64,000 bases of DNA from Spiribacter sp. 2438 (GTDB lineage Bacteria; Pseudomonadota; Gammaproteobacteria; Nitrococcales; Nitrococcaceae). Shown here one piece after another: positions 37,190 to 46,542 of the stretch. The stretch is taken from positions 744,001 to 808,000 of the forward strand of contig NZ_CP046046.1 of the NCBI RefSeq assembly GCF_009676705.1. The letters run 5' to 3'. Every line of letters starts with the position of its first letter. Positions within the stretch are counted from its first letter, which is position 1. The position numbers and the translations under genes were made by a program. The notes below the pieces were generated by a model. It was not told the origin of the DNA, searched no databases, and saw only the letters and a program-made list of their open reading frames with translations.

Positions 37190-38833
37190 TCGGGCGTCCG
37201 TCGGCGCCTGAAAAAGACCGAGGTCCGCGCCACCGCCGTCGTGGCTGTCCTGCTGGATGAAGGACGGGATCAGCCCGGTGGGAGCATGGTGACCGGCGAC
37301 CCGACTCCCCCTTCCGCCGGCCGCGTGGTAGACGAATAGATCATTGAGCAGTATCCGCTCGCCCTCCATGCCATCCACCTCGGTGATCTTCGTGATGCGG
37401 CGGGCGCCATCGCCGAACCGAGTCAGCTGCACGATGATGTCCACCGCGGAACTGATCTGCTCCCGGATGGCCCGGACCGGCAGGTCGAAGCCCGCCATCA
37501 TAGTCATGACCTCCAGCCTGGCGACCGCATCCCGCGGTGAATTGGCATGGGCGGTGGTAAGTGAACCGTCATGACCGGTGTTCATGGCCTGCAGCATGTC
37601 CAGGGCCTCGCCGCCCCGGCACTCACCCACCAGAATGCGGTCCGGTCGCATCCGCAGGGCGTTTCTGACCAGGTCCCGAATGGTGATTTCGCCACTGCCC
37701 TCGATGTTGGCGGGACGGGATTCCAGAGCGACCACATGATCCTGCTGGAGCCGGAGTTCTGCCGAATCCTCGATGGTGACAATGCGCTCACCTTCAGCGA
37801 TAAAACCCGACAGCGCGTTGAGCACTGTGGTTTTGCCGGTCCCGGTCCCGCCAGCAATGATGATGTTGCGACGCTGTTCGATGCAGATCTGCAGAAATTG
37901 CGCCATGGAATCACTCAACGCGCCGGCTTTCACCAGGTCCTTGAGTGTCAGATGCCGCTCGGGAAATCGGCGGATGGTCAATGTTGCTCCCCCGAGTGCC
38001 AGGGGCGGAATAATCGCATTCACCCGGGAACCATCCGGCAGGCGGCCGTCCACCAGCGGTGACCCCTCGTCCAGACGGCGCCCCAGTGGCGAGACGATGC
38101 GATCGAGAATCCCGAACAGCGAAGCCGACGAGCTGAAGCGCAGGGGCGTCAGCTCCAGTCGCCCATGACGCTCCACGTAAATCCTGTCCGGTCCGTTCAC
38201 CATGATTTCGCTGACGTCGTTATCGGCCAGCAAGGGCTCGATGGGGCCGAGCCCGACCGTCTCGGCCACCACCGCCTGCACGGCTTCCTCGGCGGCGATG
38301 TTCGGCGGCAGCTCAAGCGCGCCCTCATTGAGCAGCGCCCAGGCGGTCGCCTGAGCCTCCTCACGGAGGCGCTCCGTTGAAAGCGTTTCCAGCACATCCC
38401 GTTGATAGAGATCCAGGCGCTGACTGATTGCCTCCTGGAATTGCCGGGCCAGTGCCGGTCCGATCACGGGGCCCGCGGGTGCCTCCGGTTCGTCGGCAAT
38501 GGCTGCCTCCTCCACCAGCGCGGAGGGGTCCACCGGATCGGACGCGGGCCGTTGCAGTACCACATCGGCGAGCTCCACCGGGTCGCCGGGGGCCAGGGGG
38601 CCGACTTCCCGGACCGGCTCGCCGTCGTGGAGGAGGGGGTGGCGGGCGCTCAGGGCACGCAGCCAGAGCCCCTGGGCGTCGTAGCGAATCTCGGCGTGCC
38701 GGCGCGCCATCTGCGATGGCCGGATCGGGATGTCGCAGTAGCGACTGCGGCCAACCACCTGCCGGCTGTCCGGCGGCACGGTCTGCTCGAATTGGCCGGA
38801 TTGGGTGGTGATGGATAGCGTCAGCGGCGTCAT
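37154..38833 (-). CDS. Tad pilus assembly ATPase CpaF/TadA with N-terminal FHA-like domain
   Basis: 559 residues. An FHA-like domain (about 20-95) has Gly28-Arg29 (VVGRSRYCD) and Arg45-His46 (ARRHAEI), but the usual phosphothreonine-contacting Ser is Ala43 and the Asn of the NG turn is Asp70. A linker (100-125) leads to a CpaF ATPase (about 130-505) with Walker [10 protein letters not shown] (328-336), Walker [16 protein letters not shown] and the HAN motif [10 protein letters not shown]. About 50 further residues form a Gly/His-rich tail. It powers Tad pilus extrusion. Last gene of the operon, its ATG overlapping the secretin stop (TAATG). Confidence 0.95.
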   Translation of the reverse strand: MTPLTLSITTQSGQFEQTVPPDSRQVVGRSRYCDIPIRPSQMARRHAEIRYDAQGLWLRALSARHPLLHDGEPVREVGPLAPGDPVELADVVLQRPASDPVDPSALVEEAAIADEPEAPAGPVIGPALARQFQEAISQRLDLYQRDVLETLSTERLREEAQATAWALLNEGALELPPNIAAEEAVQAVVAETVGLGPIEPLLADNDVSEIMVNGPDRIYVERHGRLELTPLRFSSSASLFGILDRIVSPLGRRLDEGSPLVDGRLPDGSRVNAIIPPLALGGATLTIRRFPERHLTLKDLVKAGALSDSMAQFLQICIEQRRNIIIAGGTGTGKTTVLNALSGFIAEGERIVTIEDSAELRLQQDHVVALESRPANIEGSGEITIRDLVRNALRMRPDRILVGECRGGEALDMLQAMNTGHDGSLTTAHANSPRDAVARLEVMTMMAGFDLPVRAIREQISSAVDIIVQLTRFGDGARRITKITEVDGMEGERILLNDLFVYHAAGGRGSRVAGHHAPTGLIPSFIQQDSHDGGGADLGLFQAPTDARLHETEFQAGAL

Positions 38834-40179
38834 TACGGCGGTAACTCCAGGGGCAATGGTTGATGACCGGCGTCCGGGGTGAATGGCTCGATTTCAGCGG
38901 TTTCCCGAACCCCGGAGGGTGTGGGTTCTGCGGGTGAGGGCGTGGCGACCGATACCGGCGCCGGCGGCGCTTCTTCCTGAAGATAGGGCGTGATCACCAC
39001 CACCAGTTCGGTTTCATCGCTCTGGAAGCGCCGGGACCGGAATAGCTCACCGATAACGGGCAGATCGCCGAGGCCGGGGACCTGACTAACCGCCTCGGAC
39101 TGCCGACCGTCGATGAGACCGGCAATGAGCATGGCTTCACCGCTGGGGCCACGCATTTCGGTGTTGGCCTGACGGACCGAGAAGCCGGGGATGCCCATGA
39201 CGGTGACGGATTCGTCCACATCGCTGATTTCCACTTCCACCCGGGTGCGGATCTGGTTGTCAGCCATCACGGCCGGTTCCACCCGCAGCAGGATGCCGTA
39301 GTCCCTGAAAGACACCGTGGTCGCGCCGTCGTCGCCCTGGATCGGAATGGGGACTTCTCCACCGGCCTGAAACTGGGCGCTGGAGCCACTCAGTGTCGAA
39401 AGCATGGGCTCGGCAATCACCCGCGCCTCGCCGGACTCGCCCAGCAGGTCGATCATGGCGTTGAGGTTGAGGCCGACCCCGAGATAACTGTTGGCCTGGC
39501 CGATATCCAGCGGCAACTGGTCCGCCGGGAGGAAGCCACCGAAATCGCCGCGGAAGACGTTGTTGGTCCGCAGATCCGAGGCCCAGGCGAAGCTGACGGC
39601 GGGAGACCGGGGACTCCAGTCGACGCCGATCTGCTCAAGCTTCGAGCGACTGAGCTCGACAAAACGGGCCTCCAGCCGAACGGTTTTCGGCGGGGGGGCA
39701 TCAAAGTCCGCGGAAAAGTTGCGAATGTCCGGATAAAGGGTCAAAAGGCGTTGCAGCCGGGCGGCATCCTGGGGCGACTCCGGTGTTCCGGTCAGGATCA
39801 GGTGGTCCTCGACAGCGTTCATGGTGACCCCGTCGATCAGGCTGACCAGATGCTGCACGGTGGCCTTGTCGGTGCCGGCGCCGGGGGCATGGACATGAAT
39901 CGGGTAGACACTTCGCTGTCCATTGCCATGCCAGATCACCAGATCCGTGTGCCCCGGCGAGCGACCGAATATCAGCACTTCGCTGCGGGCCTCAATCACC
40001 TCCACGGCCGCCACCTCGCCGCTGGCGATCGCCACTCGCTCGATATCATCTGCCTCGACGATGTGCGAGCGCCCCACCGGGACCTCCACCACACCGGCGG
40101 ACTGCACCGGCAGGATTCCCGCCATGAAGAACAACAGCAGACCCAGTATCCGGCCTCTGACCCGGCCGTGTTCTCTCAT
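38833..40179 (-). CDS. Tad pilus secretin CpaC/RcpA
   Basis: 448 residues: a signal peptide (about 1-28, [19 protein letters not shown]), an N-terminal pilus-secretin domain with [20 protein letters not shown], a BON-like middle part and a C-terminal secretin domain (about 210-400) with [14 protein letters not shown], the classic secretin end motif. It forms the outer-membrane channel for the pilus. A Pro/Glu/Thr-rich tail follows. It overlaps cpaB by four bases. Confidence 0.93.
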   Translation of the reverse strand: MREHGRVRGRILGLLLFFMAGILPVQSAGVVEVPVGRSHIVEADDIERVAIASGEVAAVEVIEARSEVLIFGRSPGHTDLVIWHGNGQRSVYPIHVHAPGAGTDKATVQHLVSLIDGVTMNAVEDHLILTGTPESPQDAARLQRLLTLYPDIRNFSADFDAPPPKTVRLEARFVELSRSKLEQIGVDWSPRSPAVSFAWASDLRTNNVFRGDFGGFLPADQLPLDIGQANSYLGVGLNLNAMIDLLGESGEARVIAEPMLSTLSGSSAQFQAGGEVPIPIQGDDGATTVSFRDYGILLRVEPAVMADNQIRTRVEVEISDVDESVTVMGIPGFSVRQANTEMRGPSGEAMLIAGLIDGRQSEAVSQVPGLGDLPVIGELFRSRRFQSDETELVVVITPYLQEEAPPAPVSVATPSPAEPTPSGVRETAEIEPFTPDAGHQPLPLELPP

Positions 40180-40964
40180 CGTCGACCTCCAATGATCACC
40201 TCCACACCGGGGGTTCGGTCGGCATCGGCGCGGTCCTCGCTGAAAATCGACCTAGCGTCCACCAAAAACGGATCGATCGGGCCATGGTCGTCGGTGCCAC
40301 GCAGTGCCACGTGAATTTCTCCCATGGTTTGAGCCTGGGTGATCCTGGCGGCGTTCTCGGGGGAGACCGCGACGGTAATATCCCGGTAGGAGGCACTGCC
40401 GAATCCGCCGTGGGGGTCGTTGCCGCCCAGGTCATCGCCGATGGCAATAATCGGCACATCCGAGAGCAGCGGCGCGGTCTGGCGCTCTCCCTCAGTCCGC
40501 CATGTGATCATCAAATCCACCCGATCCGCCGGGTTGAGCAGGGTGTTGAGGGTGGATGCCCCGGACAGCGGCAGGGTGATCGCGCGGTCACCCGGGGTGA
40601 TCAGCTCCGCCAGTCGGGTTGTCTGGTCATGCTCGAGATGACTGGGTAGCAACGGCTCTCCCGGTTCCACCGGCGCCCGAAGCAGCGCTCCTGCGTAGTC
40701 CGGCCACTGATCCTCGGTGATCGCGGCGGCATGCAGGTAGTTGACCGGCACCTCGCGCAGCGCCACGCGCTGGGCAGCCAGTCGGTCCCCCTGCATCAGG
40801 GGCTGATTGGCCACCAGAACCGGCCGGGCCTGGTGATCGGCGCGCAGGGAGGATTCGATGGCGGCGGTCTGCTCGGCCAGGTGCCGGTCGGCGAGAAAGG
40901 TTCCCGCCCCGCCGGCCATCAATGCCCCCGCCCCCAGGAGGAGTCCGCGAACAATCGGGTTCAT
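40176..40964 (-). CDS. Tad pilus assembly protein CpaB/RcpC
   Basis: 262 residues with an N-terminal membrane anchor (about 5-25) and a SAF domain (about 50-115: VLVANQPLMQGDRL ... PVEPGEPLLPSHL), then the RcpC domain with GDRAITLPLSGASTLNTLL and LNPADRVDLMITW. CpaB is a periplasmic partner of the secretin. AGGGGAT lies before the ATG. It sits in the usual CpaB-CpaC-CpaF order. Confidence 0.92.
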   Translation of the reverse strand: MNPIVRGLLLGAGALMAGGAGTFLADRHLAEQTAAIESSLRADHQARPVLVANQPLMQGDRLAAQRVALREVPVNYLHAAAITEDQWPDYAGALLRAPVEPGEPLLPSHLEHDQTTRLAELITPGDRAITLPLSGASTLNTLLNPADRVDLMITWRTEGERQTAPLLSDVPIIAIGDDLGGNDPHGGFGSASYRDITVAVSPENAARITQAQTMGEIHVALRGTDDHGPIDPFLVDARSIFSEDRADADRTPGVEVIIGGRR

Positions 40965-40979
40965 CTCACACCGATCCCC

Positions 40980-41108
40980 TTAGAGAGGCAGCGAAAAGGT
41001 CCACAGCAGACGTTCTTCGCGAAGGGAAAGCATCGCGATCACGGCGTCCGCGCCCTGCCAGACGACCACCAGTCCGGCGGCGATCGCCAGATACTCTGCG
41101 GTGCTCAT
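40980..41108 (-). CDS. small membrane protein in the Tad operon, 42 residues
   Basis: ATG 41108 to TAA 40980 encodes 42 residues starting MSTAEYLAIAAGLVVVWQGA, with one hydrophobic segment (about 6-27) followed by a charged turn (SLREER) and a hydrophobic tail. AAGGGGAT lies seven bases before the ATG, like the ribosome binding site of the next gene. It fits exactly between the exported protein and cpaB (gaps of 12 and 15 bases) in an operon with no other free space, which supports it as real. Unknown function. Confidence 0.65.
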   Translation of the reverse strand: MSTAEYLAIAAGLVVVWQGADAVIAMLSLREERLLWTFSLPL

Positions 41109-41120
41109 GGATTGATCCCC

Positions 41121-41870
41121 TTACTGGCCGGGCAGAAAAAGAATATGGGCCTGACTGCCCTGAGCTTCATGAGCCACCGCGACATAAAGGCGTGGGTCAC
41201 CCGGCTGGCCCTCAAATAACCGGGTTTTCATGGGTCGATCCGGCGAAGGCAGATCGGACGGGACGGGGCGGGACTCATAGCCCTGCATCTGCAGCCAGTC
41301 CGTGATACGGGCAAGGGCGACGGCGGGGGGGCGTTGCGAGATCAGGGATATCGTGCGCGCTTCCTCGTGACGAAGATCCTGAATGGGTTCGAGTCCGGGG
41401 ATGCGGACTTCCGGAGCGATGGCTGGCTCAGTTCCCGCGGGCGGCATCTGGATCTCCGAGAGTTGAACGGCACTGCCACGGCCACTGGAAAAAGCCGTCA
41501 CCTGGACGCTTCGTTCCAGCGATCTGAGTGACAGCTGCCTTTGACCGGATTCGGGCTGCCATTCATCCAGCACCCCGCTTCGATCCGACCAGAGGTTGCG
41601 GTAATGGCTTATTACGTCTCGGGGTGCCAGCTCGGTCTCGTAGGCCTGAAAGCAGATCTCCAGGCCATTGAATTCGGCCACTTCGGTGTCCATCACCAGT
41701 GCCGCGTCGGACGGCCGGTGATTGCCGGCCGTTAGCACCGTGCAGGCATCGGATGCATTGGCGCTGGACGGCAGGGACAGTCCCACCAACAGCACCAGGC
41801 CGGCAATCAGTGGTGACGAAACCCGATCAGTGAACGACGGATGGCGGTACAAAGTCGGTGCCTGCGGCAT
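41121..41870 (-). CDS. exported protein of unknown function in the Tad operon
   Basis: 249 residues with a long signal peptide (about 1-40: ...SPLIAGLVLLVGLSLPSSANAS). The mature part has two alpha-beta stretches (about 45-140 and 165-249) that resemble each other loosely in strand pattern (AVQLSEIQMP; LYVAVAHEAQG). Two Cys (in DACTVL and LEICFQAYE) could bridge. I recognise no family. ATG 41870 follows GGGAGGGAAG; the longer frame to 42212 overlaps TadE without homology. It overlaps the TadE-like gene by 44 bases. A periplasmic role in pilus assembly is inferred from position alone. Confidence 0.75.
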   Translation of the reverse strand: MPQAPTLYRHPSFTDRVSSPLIAGLVLLVGLSLPSSANASDACTVLTAGNHRPSDAALVMDTEVAEFNGLEICFQAYETELAPRDVISHYRNLWSDRSGVLDEWQPESGQRQLSLRSLERSVQVTAFSSGRGSAVQLSEIQMPPAGTEPAIAPEVRIPGLEPIQDLRHEEARTISLISQRPPAVALARITDWLQMQGYESRPVPSDLPSPDRPMKTRLFEGQPGDPRLYVAVAHEAQGSQAHILFLPGQ

Positions 41871-42621
41871 ATCTTCCCTCCCTGAAGACTGGAAAACGTC
41901 CGATGAATCGAGCCGGCCGGGTGAAGACATCCACCGGCCGGCTTGCAACAATCCGGTTGGCCCGGCGCTGGTATTCGCGGTTGGATCGGGCTGCCCACGT
42001 TCCGGTGAGCAGCGCTGCTGAAGCGGTGATTTGCGGGGCGGAGTCACCCGTGTCCGTGTCCCGGGGCGCCTCCTCGAGGGAAAGCGTGACGCTCTGTTCG
42101 TGAACGATGAGCGGCGAGTCCGCCAACCCCAGCATGTCCGAGGACAGTCCGGCCAGCCCCACGCCCGTGGGCATGAATCGGCCCTGTGCCAGTAGGGCAG
42201 CACCTGGTCCATCGTCGCTCAGGCCGCCCGTCTCTTCATGGCCTGGATAACGCGCCTGAATGCCTGCTGCCTCGGTGTCAGTCACCAGCGGCCTCCGGCC
42301 GCCCTCTCGCAGAGCATTACGGCTGTAGCCGTCCTGCTCGATGGTCTCGACGGGCACCACCGGTGCGCGAACATCACCATGGATCCGGTCGCGCAGCTCC
42401 GTGACGACGCTGCTCCTGACCGGTTGTCCTGGCGGAGTTGTAAGGCCCTCCCAGACTGCATAGCGCGCGCCCAGAGTGGTGTCCCGCTGGATCTCGGCGA
42501 GCCGGCCGAGGTGGTCGACGGCCCAGAATGCCGGGATCAGTACCAGCAGGCCCAGGATCACTTCGGTGAATGCACTGCCGCACTGGCAGGCGCACCGGCG
42601 TTGGTTCCTCGGCCGGGTCAC
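41827..42621 (-). CDS. TadE-like pseudopilin-domain protein
   Basis: 264 residues. The N-terminal GSAFTEVILGLLVLIPAFWAV is a TadE-type signal-anchor with the Glu of prepilin-like segments, followed by a large periplasmic domain. TadE-like minor pilins help initiate Flp pili. The body is much longer than classical TadE (about 150-200) and has no motif I can name. It overlaps its upstream neighbour by four bases. Confidence 0.75.
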   Translation of the reverse strand: MTRPRNQRRCACQCGSAFTEVILGLLVLIPAFWAVDHLGRLAEIQRDTTLGARYAVWEGLTTPPGQPVRSSVVTELRDRIHGDVRAPVVPVETIEQDGYSRNALREGGRRPLVTDTEAAGIQARYPGHEETGGLSDDGPGAALLAQGRFMPTGVGLAGLSSDMLGLADSPLIVHEQSVTLSLEEAPRDTDTGDSAPQITASAALLTGTWAARSNREYQRRANRIVASRPVDVFTRPARFIGRFPVFREGRYAAGTDFVPPSVVH

Positions 42622-43847
42622 AGCGACAACTCCGCCGCATTCACCAGTCGCGCCTGCCAGTACGGATTGAAAAGACTGGCAAGGTCACTCTGACGCGGGC
42701 ATTGACGAGCGCCGCGGCAGGCCTCCGGCAGCTGGTAGCGCACCTCGGCGGTGCTGAGATGATGATGATTATCCCGGCCGTCAGTCTCCGCCGGAGACCC
42801 CGTGCTGACCAGCGCCGGAATACGGAAAGCGCGGTTTTCCCGAATGCCCTCCGAAAGCCGTTGATAACGCCGAATTCCGCGGTAACCCCCCGCGAGTTCC
42901 CGGGCGTCGGCCTGGCCGCTCGCCAGGGTGCGCCAGCTCCCCCAGCGCAGCTTCGTCACGTTGTACTCCCCATACTGCAGCCGGTCGGCTGACCGCCAGC
43001 CCCCGGCGGATGGGTTGTCGGCCCGGTTGGTGGGCCCCTGCTTTCGAAACCGGATCAGCAGCGGAATGCGGCTCGACCAGGTTCGACCGCCGGTGCCGAA
43101 GCGGGGAGACCCGGTGCTTTCCCGGCCCCGAATCCAGCGGGAAAGATCCGAGTCATGGTCAATGGTCTCGCTCAGAATTCGGGAGAAGTAGCGGTCGTCA
43201 CGGCCGGGCCGATCACCGGTGACGTGGCGCGCCATGTTCACGGCCCATCCGCCGAGCAGCCCCTGCGCGGCCTGCCGGTAGGGTGAGGGGATTCGATTCA
43301 GGTGACTCATGCGATTGACGTCGAGTTCGGAGCCATACCCGGTGGCGACTTCCCGCATGATGGTGTTGAGGTGCCAGGGCATGATTTCCCGGCGCAGGTC
43401 CAGCTGGGCGGTGGCATACAGCGCATTCAGCCCATCAAGGCCGCGAATCATGACGCCGCTGGTGGTGGCGGCCAGTATCCGCGCCCGGCGGGCCACTTCA
43501 CGGCCCTGAGCCACCGCGGTGCCCACGCCGGGCAAGTACCGGGCGAGCCGGGCAATTCGGTCGATGGCGCTGTCGGCGTAGCGGAGCCAGCTGATGTAGG
43601 CCACCAGATGTCCCACGGCGATGTGATTGGCCACCATGGCGCGGTTGCTGTAAGCCAGCAGGTTCATGCGCCGCGCCGTCCACACCGCCGCGCTGTAGGC
43701 GGCCCCATCAGCGGCGTTGACCACAACCGTTGACTGATGAACCGCCTGACTCATTCGGTGGGTCGCCAACAGAGTCACAACCGTGATCAGGATCACTGCC
43801 AGCAGGACCGGCAGGACCTGTCCCCGATCATCCCTAGTTCTGGGCAT
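42618..43847 (-). CDS. TadG-like pilus assembly protein
   Basis: 409 residues. An N-terminal membrane segment (GQVLPVLLAVILITVVTLL) is followed by VVVNAADGAAYSAA and RRMNLLAYSNRAMVANHIAV, a pattern I associate with large TadG/TadE-like proteins of Tad loci. The rest is periplasmic and basic. ATG 43847 (MPRTRDDRGQ) is preferred because the longer frame would cover the pilin gene. It overlaps the pilin end by 14 bases. Confidence 0.75.
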   Translation of the reverse strand: MPRTRDDRGQVLPVLLAVILITVVTLLATHRMSQAVHQSTVVVNAADGAAYSAAVWTARRMNLLAYSNRAMVANHIAVGHLVAYISWLRYADSAIDRIARLARYLPGVGTAVAQGREVARRARILAATTSGVMIRGLDGLNALYATAQLDLRREIMPWHLNTIMREVATGYGSELDVNRMSHLNRIPSPYRQAAQGLLGGWAVNMARHVTGDRPGRDDRYFSRILSETIDHDSDLSRWIRGRESTGSPRFGTGGRTWSSRIPLLIRFRKQGPTNRADNPSAGGWRSADRLQYGEYNVTKLRWGSWRTLASGQADARELAGGYRGIRRYQRLSEGIRENRAFRIPALVSTGSPAETDGRDNHHHLSTAEVRYQLPEACRGARQCPRQSDLASLFNPYWQARLVNAAELSL

Positions 43848-44100
43848 CGAAGTTTTGCAGCGTGGTCTGCTGAGAGGCGCGGCTGGCGGCCCGGTCCGAG
43901 TCACTCTCGGCGCGCTGGATCTGCTCGCTGCCGTCCTGACCGGCCATTTCCCGAGCCATGGCCGCCGCCTGGTTAGCGATGGTATCGCCAAATGCCGAGA
44001 AGATGCCGATGCCGGCGACGGCGATCAAAGCGGTGATGATGATGTACTCGGACATGCCCTGCCCGAGCTGGCGGTTCCGGAGCCGGGATTCTGCTGCCAT
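43834..44100 (-). CDS. Flp-type (class IVb) prepilin
   Basis: 88 residues. The leader MAAESRLRNRQLG ends at Gly13, and QGMSEY follows, giving a perfect G/XXXXEY processing site with Glu+5 and Tyr+6. The hydrophobic stem IIITALIAVAGIGIFSAFG comes next. The predicted mature pilin is 75 residues with a Gln/Ser/Ala-rich hydrophilic tail. A strong AGGAGG precedes the ATG, fitting high expression. It is likely the major pilus subunit, though no second candidate was seen for comparison. The prepilin peptidase needed for cleavage is not encoded in this window. Confidence 0.88.
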   Translation of the reverse strand: MAAESRLRNRQLGQGMSEYIIITALIAVAGIGIFSAFGDTIANQAAAMAREMAGQDGSEQIQRAESDSDRAASRASQQTTLQNFDAQN

Positions 44101-44173
44101 GGATGACCTCCTTTGCCTGTGTGGGGGATGAGGCTATCGGCGGGGTTCCAACGCCACCAGTACCGTCAGTCCA

Positions 44174-46063
44174 TTAGCGGATCATTCCTGCCGAGCGGCA
44201 GTGTTCATCGGGACTAGCGGCCCGCAGCCAGTGGATCATCGGGGAGTCGGGATCGACGGAGTGGAATCCGCCAGTGAACGGATCGAAGCGCACCGCATGG
44301 CCGGCCGCTTCCTTGCGCACGGCCAACAGCCGATCGTCCTGCCGCAGCAAGCCATACGCGGGCGCAGCCACCGGCCCTCGGCCATCCGCGATGACCCCCG
44401 CGGTTTCGCAGAGCCAGCGAAGGCTGCCAGTGCGACCCTCGGGCACATCCCGCCAGTGTGCGGGTACGCCGAATTGCCGTGCGACCAGCGCTAAGGCACC
44501 CGCGTCCGGGTTCGAGGCCGAGGTGACCGCCTGGTAAGTGAATCCGGACGTGAGCCAACCCGGGGTTGAGGTGCGATCCGGCGGGCCCAGGAACAGCAGC
44601 GGCAGGCTCAAAAAGACGGCCAGCCCCGCCATCCGGTTGCCGGTATGGCCGCTGATGGCAGACGGGTGGCACCGAAGGGCACCCCATAGTGTTGCCAGCA
44701 CCCCAATCGCGGCGACCACCGTAATGAACGACCGGTGTTCCGGGTGGTGGCTGTCCACCGCCATTGTCACCAGGCGAAACGGCATCGGCTCCGGATTGCT
44801 GGCGGCCTCCAGGCGCCCATCCGGCCGCAGTAGGTCACCCGGCCGGCCGTTCTCGGCCACCACCACCGGAATGTTGGCATTGGCGGCTTGCAGGTGGGTG
44901 GCCCAGCGATGGATGGTCGCCAGTCGGGGTCCCGCCGCCAGGGCCGTGCCGCTGAGGTTAACGATCAACTGCGCCTCAGCCTGCCGGATCCGCTGGACGG
45001 TCCCCTGGCGCAGTGTATCGGAGCAGATCAGGATCGCGACGCGGACGCCGTCAATGTCGACCAGCGGCGGTTCGCCCGTCGAGGGCGTTAAATAATCCTC
45101 GGCGAACGGCAGTGGGCGTACCTTTTCGACGCGTTGAGTGGATCCGTCACTGGAGCGTGCGATGCCGACACTGCCGAGCTGTCCCGGGCTCCTGTAGATA
45201 TAGCCGTGAAGGATTTCCAGGGGTTGGCGCTGCGGTGATTCAGCCTCGGGGCGCTCTGGCCACTCCGCCACCGGCGGCTGACGGTAGCCGGGTGTCGCCG
45301 ACTCCGGCCAGACAATCCAGTCCGCCCCCGCCGCCTTCGCCTGATCCCGCCCGTGGGCCTGTCGCTGGAGGATGTCCTCGAGGACACCGTCGGCGGCCAC
45401 CCAGTCGCGCTCCAGCCCACTCAGGTGGGTTTCCATGAGGGCAATCCGGATGGATGGGGAGGCATCGGTGCTGGCGGGCGCGGGCGTGGCACCGTCGTGG
45501 GCACCGGCCAATACCATCAACGGCAAACAACCACTGGCAAGGCCGCTGGATGCCACCGAGCGAAGACCCCGACCGTTCAGGATATGCCTGAGGGCGAGGG
45601 CGGTGCTGGCCTGGAGGAGGCCCAACACCAAATCCGAGCCGAGCAGGCCGAGGATGTTGACGATCCGGACCACGCCGGGCACTGGCGTCGCCGGCAGGGT
45701 CAGGGAAACCGGCGACCCGGCATACCGCAGCCCATGCAGCATCAGGACCAGGACGACGATGGCCGACAAGATGCGGAGGCCGCTGCTGCGCCCGGATCCG
45801 TCCGCGGCGAGGCAGGCGGCGGTCATGAACGGGGCCACGGTAACCAGCAGCAGGGCGGCGATGGTCAATGGCGCTTCGGTGAGCGCGACGGCACTGACGT
45901 AGAACACCGGGGCCAGGGTCAAAGGCAGGGTGTGGAGCAGACGAGGGGTCAGGGGACCGGCCAGCCCCATGACCCAGGGGACAAGCCAGAACAGTCCGGC
46001 GAGGCTCAGTTCCAGCGGCGGCAGGGCGAGAATCGCCAGCAGACCGGCGAGGAGTCCATGCAC
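44174..46063 (-). CDS. Lnt-like membrane nitrilase with degenerate C39-like tail, within the Tad operon
   Basis: 629 residues. Six or so membrane segments (1-190) precede a carbon-nitrogen hydrolase domain (about 205-440) with a complete triad: Glu254 (VWPESATPGY), Lys314 (VEKVRPLPFAEDY) and Cys347 (ILICSDT). This is the layout of apolipoprotein N-acyltransferase (Lnt). Two more membrane segments (445-495) follow. The C-terminal 110 residues (LALVARQFGVPAH ... YGLLRQDDRLLAV ... VRFDPFTGG) look like a C39-peptidase-like domain, but the Cys position is Ala/Gly (NPDAGALAL), so it should be inactive. GTG start. I know of no described Tad component like this; acylation of a pilus-system lipoprotein is a guess. 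Confidence 0.8.
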   Translation of the reverse strand: MHGLLAGLLAILALPPLELSLAGLFWLVPWVMGLAGPLTPRLLHTLPLTLAPVFYVSAVALTEAPLTIAALLLVTVAPFMTAACLAADGSGRSSGLRILSAIVVLVLMLHGLRYAGSPVSLTLPATPVPGVVRIVNILGLLGSDLVLGLLQASTALALRHILNGRGLRSVASSGLASGCLPLMVLAGAHDGATPAPASTDASPSIRIALMETHLSGLERDWVAADGVLEDILQRQAHGRDQAKAAGADWIVWPESATPGYRQPPVAEWPERPEAESPQRQPLEILHGYIYRSPGQLGSVGIARSSDGSTQRVEKVRPLPFAEDYLTPSTGEPPLVDIDGVRVAILICSDTLRQGTVQRIRQAEAQLIVNLSGTALAAGPRLATIHRWATHLQAANANIPVVVAENGRPGDLLRPDGRLEAASNPEPMPFRLVTMAVDSHHPEHRSFITVVAAIGVLATLWGALRCHPSAISGHTGNRMAGLAVFLSLPLLFLGPPDRTSTPGWLTSGFTYQAVTSASNPDAGALALVARQFGVPAHWRDVPEGRTGSLRWLCETAGVIADGRGPVAAPAYGLLRQDDRLLAVRKEAAGHAVRFDPFTGGFHSVDPDSPMIHWLRAASPDEHCRSAGMIR

Positions 46064-46068
46064 GCGGG

Positions 46069-46542
46069 TCAGGGCGCCGCGGCGTGGTCCTCGCCCAGCT
46101 CATGAAGGGCACGGCGAATCTCCACCAGGGTCGGTCGCTGGGCACTCACGGGGGCCAGTCGCTGGTGCTCCAGCAGCAGTTGCCGGGCGGCCTCAAGATG
46201 GACGATGGCGAGGTTGTGGATCGCCAGGACATGCCCTCGATCCCGCTCGCGGACGGCTTCGAAGGCATGTCGGGCGTCTTCAAGGCGTCGCTGCTGGTAG
46301 GCAATAACGCCAAGCTGGAAGTGCGGTGAAATCAGATCGGGTGCCTCGTTGATCAGGGCCCGGTAAAGACGTTCGGCCTCGGCGAGATCTCCACGTCCCA
46401 TGGCCCGGTCAGCGGCTTCAAGATCCTCGATGACCGCATCGGTGCGTGCATTGCCACCGGTGGAGTGACCGTTGGTGGCGCAGCCCGTCAAACTCAGGCA
46501 AAGAATCAGCAGCAGCGGTATCAAACGGGATCGGCGTGTCAT
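46069..46542 (-). CDS. TPR lipoprotein, TadD-like
   Basis: 157 residues. A lipoprotein signal peptide ends in the lipobox LTGC (Cys21), then two to three tetratricopeptide repeats (about 40-125: AAD RAMGRGDLAEAERLYRAL is the first). This matches TadD, the outer-membrane lipoprotein that helps secretin assembly. Being a lipoprotein beside an Lnt-like acyltransferase is notable. It overlaps the DUF192 gene by four bases and ends five bases before the Lnt-like gene. Confidence 0.85.
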   Translation of the reverse strand: MTRRSRLIPLLLILCLSLTGCATNGHSTGGNARTDAVIEDLEAADRAMGRGDLAEAERLYRALINEAPDLISPHFQLGVIAYQQRRLEDARHAFEAVRERDRGHVLAIHNLAIVHLEAARQLLLEHQRLAPVSAQRPTLVEIRRALHELGEDHAAAP

